64,000 nt of DNA from Salinicola lusitanus (lineage in GTDB: Bacteria; Pseudomonadota; Gammaproteobacteria; Pseudomonadales; Halomonadaceae): the NCBI RefSeq assembly GCF_003206045.1, contig NZ_PZJM01000001.1:186807-250806 (forward strand), read 5' to 3'. A program made the position numbers and the translations under genes. Below are positions 1 through 8,410 of the stretch, in pieces. The notes under the pieces were generated by a model. That model was not told the origin of the DNA and did not search any database. It worked only from the letters and a program-made list of their open reading frames with translations. Each line of letters starts with the position of its first letter. Within the stretch, counting starts at the first letter, position 1.

Positions 1-359
1 TAGGCGCAGCGCGTCCGCTGCAGCAGGTTGCCGCCGACGGTCGCCATATTGCGGATCTGGGCGCTGGCGCCACTCAGGATCGCGCGGGCCAGCAGCGGGT
101 AGCGGCGGCGGACCCGCGCATCGCCGGCCAGCGCGGCGTTGGTGACGGCGGCACCGATGATCAGGCCGCCCCCATCGGTGTCGGTGATATCGCGGGACAA
201 GCGTGTCACGTCGATCAGGGTTTGCGGACGCTCCACGGTTTCGCGCATCAGATCGACCAGATTGGTGCCGCCGCCAAGATACTTCGCCTGCTGGCAACGC
301 ACGGCCTGCTCGATCGCCTGGGTGCCGTCGGCGGCCTGGTGATAGTCGAAGGCGTTCAT
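1..359 (-). CDS. Molybdenum hydroxylase FAD-binding subunit (YagS/CoxM type), 3' end outside window
   Basis: The N-terminal 119 codons of the FAD subunit of a three-subunit xanthine/aldehyde dehydrogenase-type enzyme, which passes electrons from the molybdopterin and iron-sulfur subunits to an acceptor. Visible motifs are the FAD-binding stretch KYLGGGTNLVDLM near residues 26-38 and ATVGGNLLQRTRC at the window edge, both typical of CoxM/YagS proteins. The ATG overlaps the stop of the [2Fe-2S] subunit gene by four bases (ATGA), so the two are translationally coupled. The molybdopterin subunit would be expected next, outside the window. The substrate cannot be told from these subunits. Confidence 0.9.
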   Translation of the reverse strand, partial: MNAFDYHQAADGTQAIEQAVRCQQAKYLGGGTNLVDLMRETVERPQTLIDVTRLSRDITDTDGGGLIIGAAVTNAALAGDARVRRRYPLLARAILSGASAQIRNMATVGGNLLQRTRCA

Positions 360-877
360 CGCGCTATCTCCTCACCCAGCTCCTCGGCGAGCACCGCCGC
401 AATCGCGTCGGCAATACCGTTGTAGGCCCCGCAACGACACAGATTGCCGCTCATCCGTTCGCGCAGCTCGTCACGCTGCCACTCGATCTGGCCCGCCGCC
501 AGATCGGCCGTGACCGCACTCGGCAGGTCGCGTTCGAGTTCGCCGATCATGCCCACCGCCGAGCAGAGCTGGCCGGGGGTGCAGTAACCGCACTGGAACC
601 CGTCGTGTTCGACGAACGCCGCCTGAACCGGATGCAGCTTGCCATGCTCGGCCAGCCCCTCGACCGTGGTGATCTCCCGGCCCTGATATTGAACGGCGAG
701 TGCCAGGCAGGCGTTGATGCGCTCCCCGTCGACCAGCACGGTGCAGGCACCACAGGCGCCCTGGTTGCAGCCCTTCTTGGTGCCGCTGAGCTGGAACTGC
801 TCGCGCAGCAGATCGAGCAGTGACGTTCGGAAATCCACCTCGGCCTCCCGAACCTGGCCGTTGATCGTCCATTGCAT
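356..877 (-). CDS. Molybdenum hydroxylase [2Fe-2S] subunit (YagT/IorA/CoxS type)
   Basis: A 173-residue small subunit carrying two [2Fe-2S] clusters. The plant-ferredoxin-type cluster is bound by the N-terminal GCNQGACGACTVLVDG motif (about residues 36-51). The second cluster is bound by QCGYCTPG and GNLCRCGAYNGI in the C-terminal helical half. It relays electrons between the molybdopterin and FAD subunits in the cytoplasm; there is no N-terminal Tat signal, unlike E. coli YagT. It is the first gene of the operon visible here. Length and motif order are normal for the family. Confidence 0.93.
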   Translation of the reverse strand: MQWTINGQVREAEVDFRTSLLDLLREQFQLSGTKKGCNQGACGACTVLVDGERINACLALAVQYQGREITTVEGLAEHGKLHPVQAAFVEHDGFQCGYCTPGQLCSAVGMIGELERDLPSAVTADLAAGQIEWQRDELRERMSGNLCRCGAYNGIADAIAAVLAEELGEEIAR

Positions 878-1009
878 ATCGAGCCTCGAGTCACGGTTGT
901 GTATCGTTATCGGATTGTCGTCAGGTCGTTGCTAGGTGCGGATCGCGGGTGTTTGTCGAGCGTAGCTCGCTTCCCGGTCTGGCAAGATCTCTCTTTCGTG
1001 ACGGCCCGA

Positions 1010-1555
1010 TCAGACGATGCCGACTGCGCCTTTTCGGCCCCCCGGGTCGGAGATTTGGGCGCTCGTGGGCAATGGCAGGATCTCCAGCCGAATCGCCGTG
1101 CCCTGCAGCAGATCGGATAGCGCCTCGCCGCCGATCGCATCGAAGGAGGGAAAGCGGACGACGCGGGCCGCGCGCGCCCGGGCGAGCAGTGGCAGGAAGG
1201 TGAGAATCGGCCCCAGGGTGGCAAAGCGATAGGGTGAGGTCCGTCTTGCCCAGGGACAGCGACGGTCGGGCTCGGCGAGATATTCGACCGTGCCGATGGC
1301 GAGGAGATCCAGCCGCCCGTATCGATCGTCGATCCAGGCCGCCGCCCGCTGCAGCGCACCGGCATCGCCGATCGACAAGGGTAGACCGACCACGTCGCCA
1401 AGCGCCGCGTTCGGACCGGGCTGGGGAAGAGAGCCGGCGGGAGCGGTCGACTCGTCCAGCAACAGCGTCCCATCGGCCCAGCCCGATACCAGCAAGGCCC
1501 CGAGTTCGCTATCGTCGAGACCGAGACCCAGCGTGATACGGGAATCGGGTTCCAT
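1010..1555 (-). CDS. Degenerate short-chain dehydrogenase/reductase-like protein
   Basis: A 181-residue protein that follows the layout of a classical SDR but has lost its hallmarks. The stretch DDRYGRLDLLAIG matches the usual 'RYGRLDVLVNNAG' beta-4 region without NAG. GPILTFLPLLARARAARVVR matches the helix and strand before the catalytic Ser. The N-terminal TGxxxGxG dinucleotide motif is replaced by LGLGLDDSELG, and no YxxxK catalytic pair is visible. The length is about 60 residues short. It lies divergent from an MmyB-type regulator, a common partner of SDR genes. I infer a decaying or non-catalytic SDR; it could also be a diverged NAD(P)-binding sensor. Confidence 0.55.
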   Translation of the reverse strand: MEPDSRITLGLGLDDSELGALLVSGWADGTLLLDESTAPAGSLPQPGPNAALGDVVGLPLSIGDAGALQRAAAWIDDRYGRLDLLAIGTVEYLAEPDRRCPWARRTSPYRFATLGPILTFLPLLARARAARVVRFPSFDAIGGEALSDLLQGTAIRLEILPLPTSAQISDPGGRKGAVGIV

Positions 1556-1683
1556 TCACTCTCTCCGGTCAGCCAAGAAGACGTCGGTTGACGCCGCTGC
1601 CGGAAACCCTAGTATTCTTCGCTATCCTACAAAATCCGTGACTTTATCCTACGTTTGGAAACCTCAGGCTCGGCCATCACCCC

Positions 1684-2490
1684 ATGAGTGCATTCGACTC
1701 CCCTTCGCCCTCGCTCGGCGAATTCCTGCGCGCCAAGCGCGCCGACATCACCCCCGAGATGGCCGGTCTGCCGCCGGGTCGCCGTCGGCGCACGCCTGGC
1801 CTGCGCCGCGAGGAAGTGGCCAGCCGCGCCAGCATGGGTTCGGCCTGGTACACCGCCCTGGAGCAGGGTCGCGATGTGCAGCCCTCCGACCGGGCCCTGG
1901 CCTGCCTGGCACGTGCGCTGATGATGAACGAAACCGAGCGCGAACATCTCTACGCGCTGGCCGGACGCCCGGCGCCGCCGCGCGCCATCGATGGCGAATC
2001 GACGATCAACCCGATCCTGCAGCGCCTGCTCGACCGTCTCGAACCGGAACCGGCCTACGTCATGGACGCCTACTGGGAAGTGATCGCGTGGAATGATGCG
2101 GCCGCCGCACTGTTCAGCATCGAGCGCCCCGGCGACAAGCATCCACGCAACAAGCTGTGGTGGGTGTTCACCCAGAAGCGAGTGGAGACGCATCAGGCCG
2201 ACTGGCTGAAATCCGCGCGCACGCTGGTGTCGATCTTTCGCAGCCAGGCCACACGCTACGCCGACGACCCGCGCATGCGCCAACTGATCGACGACCTGCT
2301 CGAGGCGAGCGACACCTTCCGCGAACTCTGGGCCGAGCAGGGTGTGCAAGAACTCGGCAGCGGCCGCAAGGCGATGCGAATGCCGGACGGCACCGACCGC
2401 GAGTTCGACTACCTGCCGCTGCGGATTCCCGACCTGCCCGGCGCCTGCCTGATGATCTATCTGGGGGTGGGCGGGGGTATCACGGACTGA
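1684..2490 (+). CDS. MmyB-type XRE helix-turn-helix transcriptional regulator
   Basis: A 268-residue regulator with an N-terminal XRE helix-turn-helix (about residues 10-75) containing the family signature RRTPGLRREEVASRA and WYTALEQGRD. The C-terminal half is an MmyB-like PAS-type ligand-binding domain, including a segment starting at YVMDAYWEVIAWN. Fatty-acid-like ligands have been reported for this domain in related proteins. It is divergently transcribed from the SDR-like gene with 128 bp between the two starts, so it probably controls that gene and itself. The ATG at 1684 gives the usual family length. Confidence 0.9.
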   Translation: MSAFDSPSPSLGEFLRAKRADITPEMAGLPPGRRRRTPGLRREEVASRASMGSAWYTALEQGRDVQPSDRALACLARALMMNETEREHLYALAGRPAPPRAIDGESTINPILQRLLDRLEPEPAYVMDAYWEVIAWNDAAAALFSIERPGDKHPRNKLWWVFTQKRVETHQADWLKSARTLVSIFRSQATRYADDPRMRQLIDDLLEASDTFRELWAEQGVQELGSGRKAMRMPDGTDREFDYLPLRIPDLPGACLMIYLGVGGGITD

Positions 2491-2523
2491 CTCCATCCGG
2501 GCGCTTCGGGAAGCCTCCCAAGG

Positions 2524-2996
2524 CTAGGTATCGTCATGGTGAAGGATGCCCAGTATCTCGCGTTTGAGATCGAGGAAGCGCGTTTCCATCACGATCTCCG
2601 AGGTCCGTGGTCGTGACAGGTTCACTTCGATGGTTCGACTGATGACGCCCGGCCGGCCACGCATGACATGGATCCGATCGGCGAGCAGGATCGCCTCGTC
2701 GATGTCATGGGTGACGAACAGCACGGTCTTGCTGTGGTGGCCCCAGACATCGAGCAGCAGCTGCTGCATGGAGAGCCGGGTCTGGCTGTCGAGGGCGCCG
2801 AACGGCTCGTCCATCAGCAGGATGTCGGGATCGTTGGCCAGCGCACGCGCGATCGCCACCCTTTGCATCATGCCGCCGGAGAGCTGGCGTGGCCAGGCCT
2901 CGGCGAAGCGCTCAAGCCCCACTTCGCGGAGAGAGTATTCGACGATCTCCTTGCGCTGAGCGGCTGGCAGGCGACGTCGCTTCAAACCATGCCCGC
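2524..2996 (-). pseudogene. NitT/TauT-family ABC transporter ATPase, 5' half deleted
   Basis: The C-terminal two thirds of a SsuB/TauB-type ATPase. It keeps the signature motif QLSGGMMQRVAIARAL, Walker B DILLMDEPFGALD and the switch histidine in VLFVTHDIDEA. Everything before GLKRRRLPAAQRKEI is missing, including Walker A, so it cannot bind and hydrolyse ATP normally. An open frame continues upstream to an ATG at 3051, but those 18 residues read through remains of another gene. It belongs with the permease and binding-protein fragments next to it. Confidence 0.82.
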
Positions 2997-3068
2997 ACTC
3001 CACGTCAGCGTCTTCGGGCGCGGCGCTCTCGGCGTGAGGCAGCGTTGCCATAAAGACGCATGAGCCAT
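2982..3068 (-). pseudogene. Probable 5' stub of the ABC permease gene
   Basis: An ATG at 3068, ten bases after the stop of the binding-protein fragment, opens a 28-codon frame ending LTWSAGMV before a stop. This is where a permease gene would start in a binding protein-permease-ATPase cassette, and the basic N-terminus followed by the start of a hydrophobic stretch fits. The break near position 2995 joins it out of frame to the middle of the ATPase gene. A single internal deletion of most of the permease and the front of the ATPase would explain the arrangement. The assignment rests on position, as too little sequence is left for homology. Confidence 0.4.
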
Positions 3069-3078
3069 TGCGATGCCC

Positions 3079-3396
3079 TCACGATTGCTCGATGAAGGTG
3101 GGGTCGACGATATCGGCGTAAGTGGCACTGATATTGCGGTTCTCGAGCTGGTTCCAGGTATCGCGGGCCACATCGATCAGGGCGGAGATGGAGCCGGGCT
3201 CGTCCTGGGTGCCGAGAATACGCCGGTTGCCGGGCTCGCCGTAGAATTCGACGCCTTTGGTCGCCTCGGCCAGATCCGTGGGGTCCTTGAGGTAGCCACC
3301 AACCCCCTCTGCCATCAGTCGATAACACGCTTCCGGGCGGGACTTCAGGTAGTCGACAGCCCGGTAGAGACCGGCTACCAGCAGCGGTCGGTATGC
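3079..3396 (-). pseudogene. 3' fragment of a NitT/TauT-family substrate-binding protein gene
   Basis: About 105 codons matching the C-terminal part of SsuA/NitT-type periplasmic binding proteins: AVDYLKSRPEA, GGYLKDPTDLAEATKGVEFY, ALIDVARDTWNQLE and a final DIVDPTFIEQS. There is no N-terminus or signal peptide. The fragment begins immediately after, and in frame with, the stop codon of the upstream aldolase gene (TGA, 3397-3399). The aldolase ends in its natural DPSYAD tail, so the junction looks like a recombination or deletion boundary. Confidence 0.75.
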
Positions 3397-4137
3397 TCAA
3401 TCCGCGTAGGAGGGATCCTCGCGATCCAGGATGGCTTTCATCTCTTCGAAATGCGCCAGCGAGAAATCGCGGATGGATTCCCAGTCTTGCGCCGTGGCTT
3501 CGGCGACCTCGTCAGACAGCACGTTCAGCGGCTGGCCGGTGGCATACGCCTGAACCAGCGTGCGGCACCCGCGTTCGAGGGTGTACATGTCGTCGAACGC
3601 TTCGCCCACGGTCTGCGCCGCGACCATCACGCCGTGGTTACCCATCATCAGACGCGTCTTGTCGCCGAGGAGCGCCGCCAGCCGCTCTCCCTCCGCTTCG
3701 CTGTTGGCCATGCCGCTGAAGCCACTATCGATGGCGATACGATTGAAATAGCGCGCCGTGTTCTGGTCGATCGGCAACACCGTCGGGTCCTGCAGCGTCG
3801 CGACCGTGGTGGCATAAGGGGGATGCAGATGCAGGACGACCCGCGCCTGCGGCATCAGGCGATGCATCTGGCCGTGAATGGCCCAGGCCGTCGGATCGAC
3901 GACCGTGGCGAGATCCGGGGCCTCGCCATCGAGATCGAACAGCACCAGATCACTGGCGCGGATGCGCGAGAAGTGCTTCCACTTGGGGTTCATCAAGAAG
4001 CGACGGCCATCGGCGGACACCGCTGCACTGAAATGGTTGGCGACGGCTTCGTGGAGACCTTGCCTGGCGACGATGCGGAACAGCGCCGCCATGTCGACAC
4101 GGAGCTGCGCTTCATCGGGGAGCGACACGTTGGACAT
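3397..4137 (-). CDS. Class II aldolase/adducin family protein
   Basis: A 246-residue cytoplasmic enzyme of the L-fuculose-phosphate aldolase/adducin family. Metal ligands are visible in HLHPPYATT (about residues 98-106) and in the later NHGVMVAA segment. Family members are aldolases, epimerases or decarboxylases that stabilise an enolate on Zn2+. This branch, with the NHFS and FLMNPKWKHFSRI segments, is often annotated only as class II aldolase. I chose the ATG at 4137 because AAGGA lies ten bases upstream; the ATG at 4155 has no such site. It follows the LysR gene of the next operon after a 148-bp AT-rich gap that probably holds its own promoter. Confidence 0.85.
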   Translation of the reverse strand: MSNVSLPDEAQLRVDMAALFRIVARQGLHEAVANHFSAAVSADGRRFLMNPKWKHFSRIRASDLVLFDLDGEAPDLATVVDPTAWAIHGQMHRLMPQARVVLHLHPPYATTVATLQDPTVLPIDQNTARYFNRIAIDSGFSGMANSEAEGERLAALLGDKTRLMMGNHGVMVAAQTVGEAFDDMYTLERGCRTLVQAYATGQPLNVLSDEVAEATAQDWESIRDFSLAHFEEMKAILDREDPSYAD

Positions 4138-4285
4138 GATGAGAATCCTTGTCATTGTTCTGGTGACGCAGTCGAACGACCTATCGACTTTCGTCTCACT
4201 GCTGTCACGCTACTGAGCCGCGTTGATTTTTTAAAATATCTTTATTCGCTCTTCGGCATCAGTTTTTCCTATCCACGCCTCGGCC

Positions 4286-5197
4286 TCATGCCTCGGTCTG
4301 ACTCAACTCGCTGTGCTTGAGAAACTCGCCCATGGCCTGAGCGGCCGGACTCAAGCGAACCCCCTTCAACGTCGCCATGCCGACGGTCAGCGCGCGGACC
4401 TCCCCGTCCAGCGGGATCGTCCGGAACGACTTGCCATCCAGCGCCAGATGTCGCCCCGGTGGCACGTTGAGCAGCGAGAAGCCAAAGCCATTGGCCACGA
4501 GGCCACGCACCATGCCCAGCGAGGTCGCACGGTGTGCGATCTTTGGCTGGCGTGGCGCATCGATGAACAGCGACAGGAAGTAATCCCGACTCATGGGCCA
4601 ATCGAGCAGTACCATCGGATACTCGCTGAGCATGTCGATGGATAGCCGCTCATGCGCCGCCAGCGGATGATCGGGGGCGACCGCCGCGTAGGGTGGAAAG
4701 CGGCACAGCGGTTGAAACTCGATATCTTCCGGCACCTGCATGTCATAGATCAGCCCGAGCTCGTAGCGACCTTCCCGCAACCCCTCCACGATATCGACCT
4801 GATGCCCCTCGTCGCATTGGGGCACGACCCGGGGAAACTGGGTAAGGAACGACTGCATCAAGCGCGGCATGAAAATGGGCGCGAAGGTGTGAAAGGCGGC
4901 CATGTTCAGCGGGCCGGCGATCTCTTCACCCAGCGATATCGCGAACTGCATCAGGCTGTCGGCATCGTAGAGCAGACTGCGCGCCCGCCCCAGCAGTTGC
5001 GTGCCCGCCGTGGTCAGCGACAGCCCCTGGGCATGGTGCCTGACAAAGAGTCGAACGCCGGAGGCTTCCTCGAGGTGGGCGATCGCGGCGGAGATCGAGG
5101 GCTGGGAGACGTGAAGCTGTTCCGCCGCTCGGGTCACGCTTTTCAGTTCACCGGCAACGACGAAGTATCGCAATTGCTTCAGGGTGGCATGCAGCAT
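4286..5197 (-). CDS. LysR-family transcriptional regulator
   Basis: A 303-residue LysR protein. The N-terminal winged helix-turn-helix is clear (TLKQLRYFVVAGELKSVTRA, then LHVSQPSISAAIAHLEE), followed by a two-lobed periplasmic-binding-protein-like effector domain. The ATG at 5197 has AGGGAG six bases upstream; the longer frame to 5272 adds 25 residues that do not look like LysR. It is the last gene of the monooxygenase-dioxygenase-ABC transporter cluster, on the same strand, and is its most likely regulator. The effector is probably the transported compound or a breakdown product. Confidence 0.9.
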   Translation of the reverse strand: MLHATLKQLRYFVVAGELKSVTRAAEQLHVSQPSISAAIAHLEEASGVRLFVRHHAQGLSLTTAGTQLLGRARSLLYDADSLMQFAISLGEEIAGPLNMAAFHTFAPIFMPRLMQSFLTQFPRVVPQCDEGHQVDIVEGLREGRYELGLIYDMQVPEDIEFQPLCRFPPYAAVAPDHPLAAHERLSIDMLSEYPMVLLDWPMSRDYFLSLFIDAPRQPKIAHRATSLGMVRGLVANGFGFSLLNVPPGRHLALDGKSFRTIPLDGEVRALTVGMATLKGVRLSPAAQAMGEFLKHSELSQTEA

Positions 5198-5317
5198 CTG
5201 GGCTCCCTGGCACAGCCTGGAGTGAGGGAAACGAGCGTCATCTCGCGACGAGATGACGATGCGTTTCAGCATCTTGCACCCACGCCGGTGGGGCGTCCAT
5301 GCCGACCCCGCCGCCGC

Positions 5318-6163
5318 TCAGTCATCGACATGATTGGGCGCCGGTGCCGCCTCGAACAGGGTGTTCCTCTCGAGATAATTGCCGAGAAATTGCGCGAGCC
5401 TGGGTGACTGGGGGTGTCTGAACAGCCGCGTGGGCGGGCCTTGCTCCACGATATGCCCCTGATCGAGAAACAGCACGCGATCGGCGACCTTGGCGGCGAA
5501 GCCCATCTCATGGGTCACCACCACCATCGTCATGCCCTCCTCGGCGAGCTGTCTCATGACCTGCAACACCTCACCGACCAGCTCGGGGTCGAGCGCCGAG
5601 GTCGGCTCGTCGAACAGCATGATCGCCGGCGACATCGCCAGTGAACGCGCGATGGCGACACGCTGCTGCTGGCCGCCGGAGAGACGATTGGGCCAGGCAT
5701 CGGCCTTTTCGGCCAGCCCCACCTTCTCCAGGGTCGTCAGTGCCAGTCGGCGGGCATCGGCACTCTTCATCCCCCGTACCCGCAGCAGCGCTTCCATCAC
5801 GTTCTCGACGACGCTGAGATGCGGCCACAGATTGAACTGCTGGAACACCATACCCATGTTGCGACGCACGTCGCTCAAGCGAGAGGGGCGCGAGCGCACG
5901 CGACGGCCGTCGCGTGCGCGATCGTAGCCCAGCAGCTCCCCTTCGACGAACACCTCGCCGTCGTCGTAATTTTCCAGAAAGGCGAGGCTGCGAAGCAGCG
6001 TGCTTTTACCCGAGCCGGAAGGCCCGATCAGACAGACGACCTCGGAACGCTGGATCGACAGATTGATATCCTGCAGCACCGTATGCTCGCCGAACCGCTT
6101 GCTCATGCCCCGGGCTTCGAGCATGACGTCGCCGGCCGAACGCTTCGCTGTTGACTGGTTCAT
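5318..6163 (-). CDS. Polar amino acid ABC transporter ATP-binding protein
   Basis: A 281-residue HisP/GlnQ-type ATPase. Walker A is [13 protein letters not shown], the signature motif is [18 protein letters not shown], Walker B is [14 protein letters not shown] and the H-loop is VVTHEMGFA. It drives uptake through the two permeases encoded just upstream. The ATG at 6163 overlaps the stop of the upstream permease gene (ATGA), which decides this start over the longer frame from 6244. The N-terminal extension before [12 protein letters not shown] is short. The asparagine-rich C-terminal tail is unremarkable. Confidence 0.94.
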   Translation of the reverse strand: MNQSTAKRSAGDVMLEARGMSKRFGEHTVLQDINLSIQRSEVVCLIGPSGSGKSTLLRSLAFLENYDDGEVFVEGELLGYDRARDGRRVRSRPSRLSDVRRNMGMVFQQFNLWPHLSVVENVMEALLRVRGMKSADARRLALTTLEKVGLAEKADAWPNRLSGGQQQRVAIARSLAMSPAIMLFDEPTSALDPELVGEVLQVMRQLAEEGMTMVVVTHEMGFAAKVADRVLFLDQGHIVEQGPPTRLFRHPQSPRLAQFLGNYLERNTLFEAAPAPNHVDD

Positions 6164-6861
6164 GCGGCGGACTCCCGCGGCTTGAGGGCGCCTCTTTGCC
6201 GCACGCCCTGGGTGAGATAACGGCTGGCTCTGCGCTCGAGCCACTGACCCAGACGAGAGCAGAGCTCGGCCAGGAGGAAGTAACCGACACAGAGCGCCAG
6301 CAGGGTTTCGACGTAGGCGAAGGTTTCGGCACCGATGCCGGTGAGGACGAAGGTCAGTTCAGGCACCGTGATGATCGACAGTACCGGGGTCTCCTTGCCC
6401 AGGATGGTGGTGAAATTGACCAGCGCCGGCAGGATGAGAACCAGCATCTGCGGGATCTGTACGCGCCAGATGATCTGCCAGGGGGTCATCCCCAGCATGG
6501 CGGCCGCCTCCTGCTGTCCACGCGGAATCGACGTGAAGCCGGTGCGAAAGATCTCGGCGAAGTAGACGCTGCCATAGATTCCCAAGCCGATCAGGCCAGC
6601 GGCCATGGGTGACAGCGAGAGGCCCAGACTCGGCCCCCCGTAGTAGAGCAGGAACAGCTGCACCAAAAAGGGCGTCGCCCGAATCACCTCGATATAACAG
6701 CGCAGCACGCCACGGACCCAGGGGCCGGCGCTGAGCTGGATCACGGCAATGATCAGCCCCACGATCGCACCGGCAAGCACCCCGCCGCCCCAGGTCCAGA
6801 GCGTGACGAGAAAGCCGCTGCCGATCTCGCTGGCATGCTCGGTCAGAACCGTGAGATCCAT
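6160..6861 (-). CDS. Polar amino acid ABC transporter permease (second of two)
   Basis: A 233-residue inner-membrane permease of the HisQM/GlnP type with about five transmembrane segments. The cytoplasmic coupling loop carries the conserved glycine ([15 protein letters not shown], near residue 135), followed by [17 protein letters not shown]. It pairs with the permease encoded just upstream, and its ATG overlaps that gene's stop by one base. The pair forms the channel for the binding protein encoded at 7530-8345. Confidence 0.93.
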   Translation of the reverse strand: MDLTVLTEHASEIGSGFLVTLWTWGGGVLAGAIVGLIIAVIQLSAGPWVRGVLRCYIEVIRATPFLVQLFLLYYGGPSLGLSLSPMAAGLIGLGIYGSVYFAEIFRTGFTSIPRGQQEAAAMLGMTPWQIIWRVQIPQMLVLILPALVNFTTILGKETPVLSIITVPELTFVLTGIGAETFAYVETLLALCVGYFLLAELCSRLGQWLERRASRYLTQGVRQRGALKPRESAA

Positions 6862-7517
6862 TACGCTCTCCCCTTCGCGAAGCGGCGTTCGAGCCGCCCG
6901 GCAAGTAACGCCAGGCTGATGTTGACGACGCAGTAGAGCACCGCCGCGGCGAGATAGAACTGCAGCTGAAGGAAACTGCTGGCCGCGAGGTTCTGTGCGG
7001 TACGGGTCAACTCCGCCAGCCCGACCGCCGAGATCAGCGATGAGGCCTTGATCAGCAGTATCACTTCATTGAGCAGGGCGGGCAGCGTGGCGCGCAGCGC
7101 TTGCGGCAGCTCGATTCGCGTCAGGATGGTGCGGCCGCTGAGCCCCAGCAACCGGGCGGCCTCGACCTGCCCCGCCGGCAGTGTCAGCAGGCCACCCCGC
7201 AGGATTTCGGCCAGATAGGCCCCACTGCACAGGGCCAGTCCGGCGATAGCCGCCACCCAGGCGGGAACATCGAGTCCCAGTCGCGGCAGCAGGTAATAGA
7301 TGAAGAGCAACTGGATCAGTAGCGGAATGCCCCGGAACACGCTGATATAAGCCCCTCCGAGCCGACGCAGGGCACCGCGCTCGGAGAGCTTCAGCGAGCA
7401 GACTCCGATCCCGATCAGGAAGCCGAGCGCCAGTCCACACGCCGACAACCAGATCGTGTTCCACAGGCCCGCCAGCAGCAGCGGCAGGCCCTGGATCAGC
7501 AGCGCAAGATCGAACAT
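6861..7517 (-). CDS. Polar amino acid ABC transporter permease (first of two)
   Basis: A 218-residue HisQM/GlnP-type permease. It begins with a hydrophobic segment (LIQGLPLLLAGLWNTIWLS) and carries the EAA-like loop GQVEAARLLGLSGRTILTRI, which docks on the ATPase. It sits 12 bp downstream of the binding-protein gene and overlaps the second permease by one base, as in a single transcription unit. Confidence 0.93.
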   Translation of the reverse strand: MFDLALLIQGLPLLLAGLWNTIWLSACGLALGFLIGIGVCSLKLSERGALRRLGGAYISVFRGIPLLIQLLFIYYLLPRLGLDVPAWVAAIAGLALCSGAYLAEILRGGLLTLPAGQVEAARLLGLSGRTILTRIELPQALRATLPALLNEVILLIKASSLISAVGLAELTRTAQNLAASSFLQLQFYLAAAVLYCVVNISLALLAGRLERRFAKGRA

Positions 7518-7529
7518 CGAATGCCCCCG

Positions 7530-8345
7530 TTACTGGGCAGGCACCGGGTGGTCGGGCACGTCCATCTTCTGCCCGATCCATTGTTCCTGCAGCGCGGCCA
7601 GTCGGCCGTCGGCGCGCATCTTCGCCAGCACATCGTTGAACGTGTCGATCAGTCGCTGAGAGTCGTCACCGCCACGACCGATGTAGGCGAAATAGCTCTT
7701 GGGCCCGAAGGACGGGGTCACCACCTTGAACAGCGAGGGTCGCTGCTTGGCGAGATAGGCAATATTGGGCAGGGAGTTCGCCACGGCATCGAGACGCTTC
7801 GCGGCCAGGTCGGCGTAGGCCTGGTTGTTGTCGACATACTCCCGGATCGCGACCGGCGGGTCGAGTGACTCGGCATAGGCTTGCAAGGTGGCCAACTGCG
7901 CCGAAGCCTTGCCGGCACCGACGGTCTTGCCGGCGATATCCTCCGGCGCCGAGATGTCGTCGTCATTGGCACGGATCATCAACGCAACGGAACTCTCGGC
8001 CACCGGATCGGTAAAGCGATAACGCTGCATGCGCTCACTGGTGATGATCAGCGGGCCGGCGACCATATCGTACTTGCCCGCCTCCAGCCCGGGCAGCACG
8101 CTGGGCCACGGCAGGTCGACGAATCCCACCTCGACGCCCAGCGCCTTGCCGACCGCCTCGAAGACCGCCTTGTTGAAACCTGTCTGTTTGCCGTTCTCCA
8201 GATAGTCGAACGGCGCAAACTGCATCTCGGTGCCGACACGGAGCACGCCGCGCGCCTTGACGTCATCGAGCGTATCCGCCTGCGACGACGCCATTGCCGA
8301 AAGACCAAGTGCCATCAAGAGAGTCGCTACTGCCAGTTTTTTCAT
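7530..8345 (-). CDS. Polar amino acid-type ABC transporter substrate-binding protein
   Basis: A 271-residue periplasmic protein with a Sec signal peptide (MKKLAVATLLMALGLSAMA, cleavage probably after ASSQA). The mature part is an SBP_bac_3 fold: VLRVGTEMQFAPFDYLENGK at the start, then LGVEVGFVDLPWPSVLPGLE and AGKTVGAGKASAQL. The ATG at 8345 has GGTGGA upstream and gives a normal signal peptide; the frame extends four codons further. The arginine/aspartate pattern suits a zwitterionic ligand, but the substrate is not known. The adjacent oxygenase and RidA genes suggest a nitrogen compound that needs oxidation. Confidence 0.93.
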   Translation of the reverse strand: MKKLAVATLLMALGLSAMASSQADTLDDVKARGVLRVGTEMQFAPFDYLENGKQTGFNKAVFEAVGKALGVEVGFVDLPWPSVLPGLEAGKYDMVAGPLIITSERMQRYRFTDPVAESSVALMIRANDDDISAPEDIAGKTVGAGKASAQLATLQAYAESLDPPVAIREYVDNNQAYADLAAKRLDAVANSLPNIAYLAKQRPSLFKVVTPSFGPKSYFAYIGRGGDDSQRLIDTFNDVLAKMRADGRLAALQEQWIGQKMDVPDHPVPAQ

Positions 8346-8410
8346 GGTTCGTTCCACCGGGTTTTGTCGTTGTTGGGGTGTTGCCTAACCAGTTGTTCGA
8401 TAACGCCAGA

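Noticed and set aside
3073..4320. Plus-strand frame opposite the aldolase
   Set aside because: The minus strand encodes a clear class II aldolase with metal-binding histidines; the plus-strand product has no recognisable feature.
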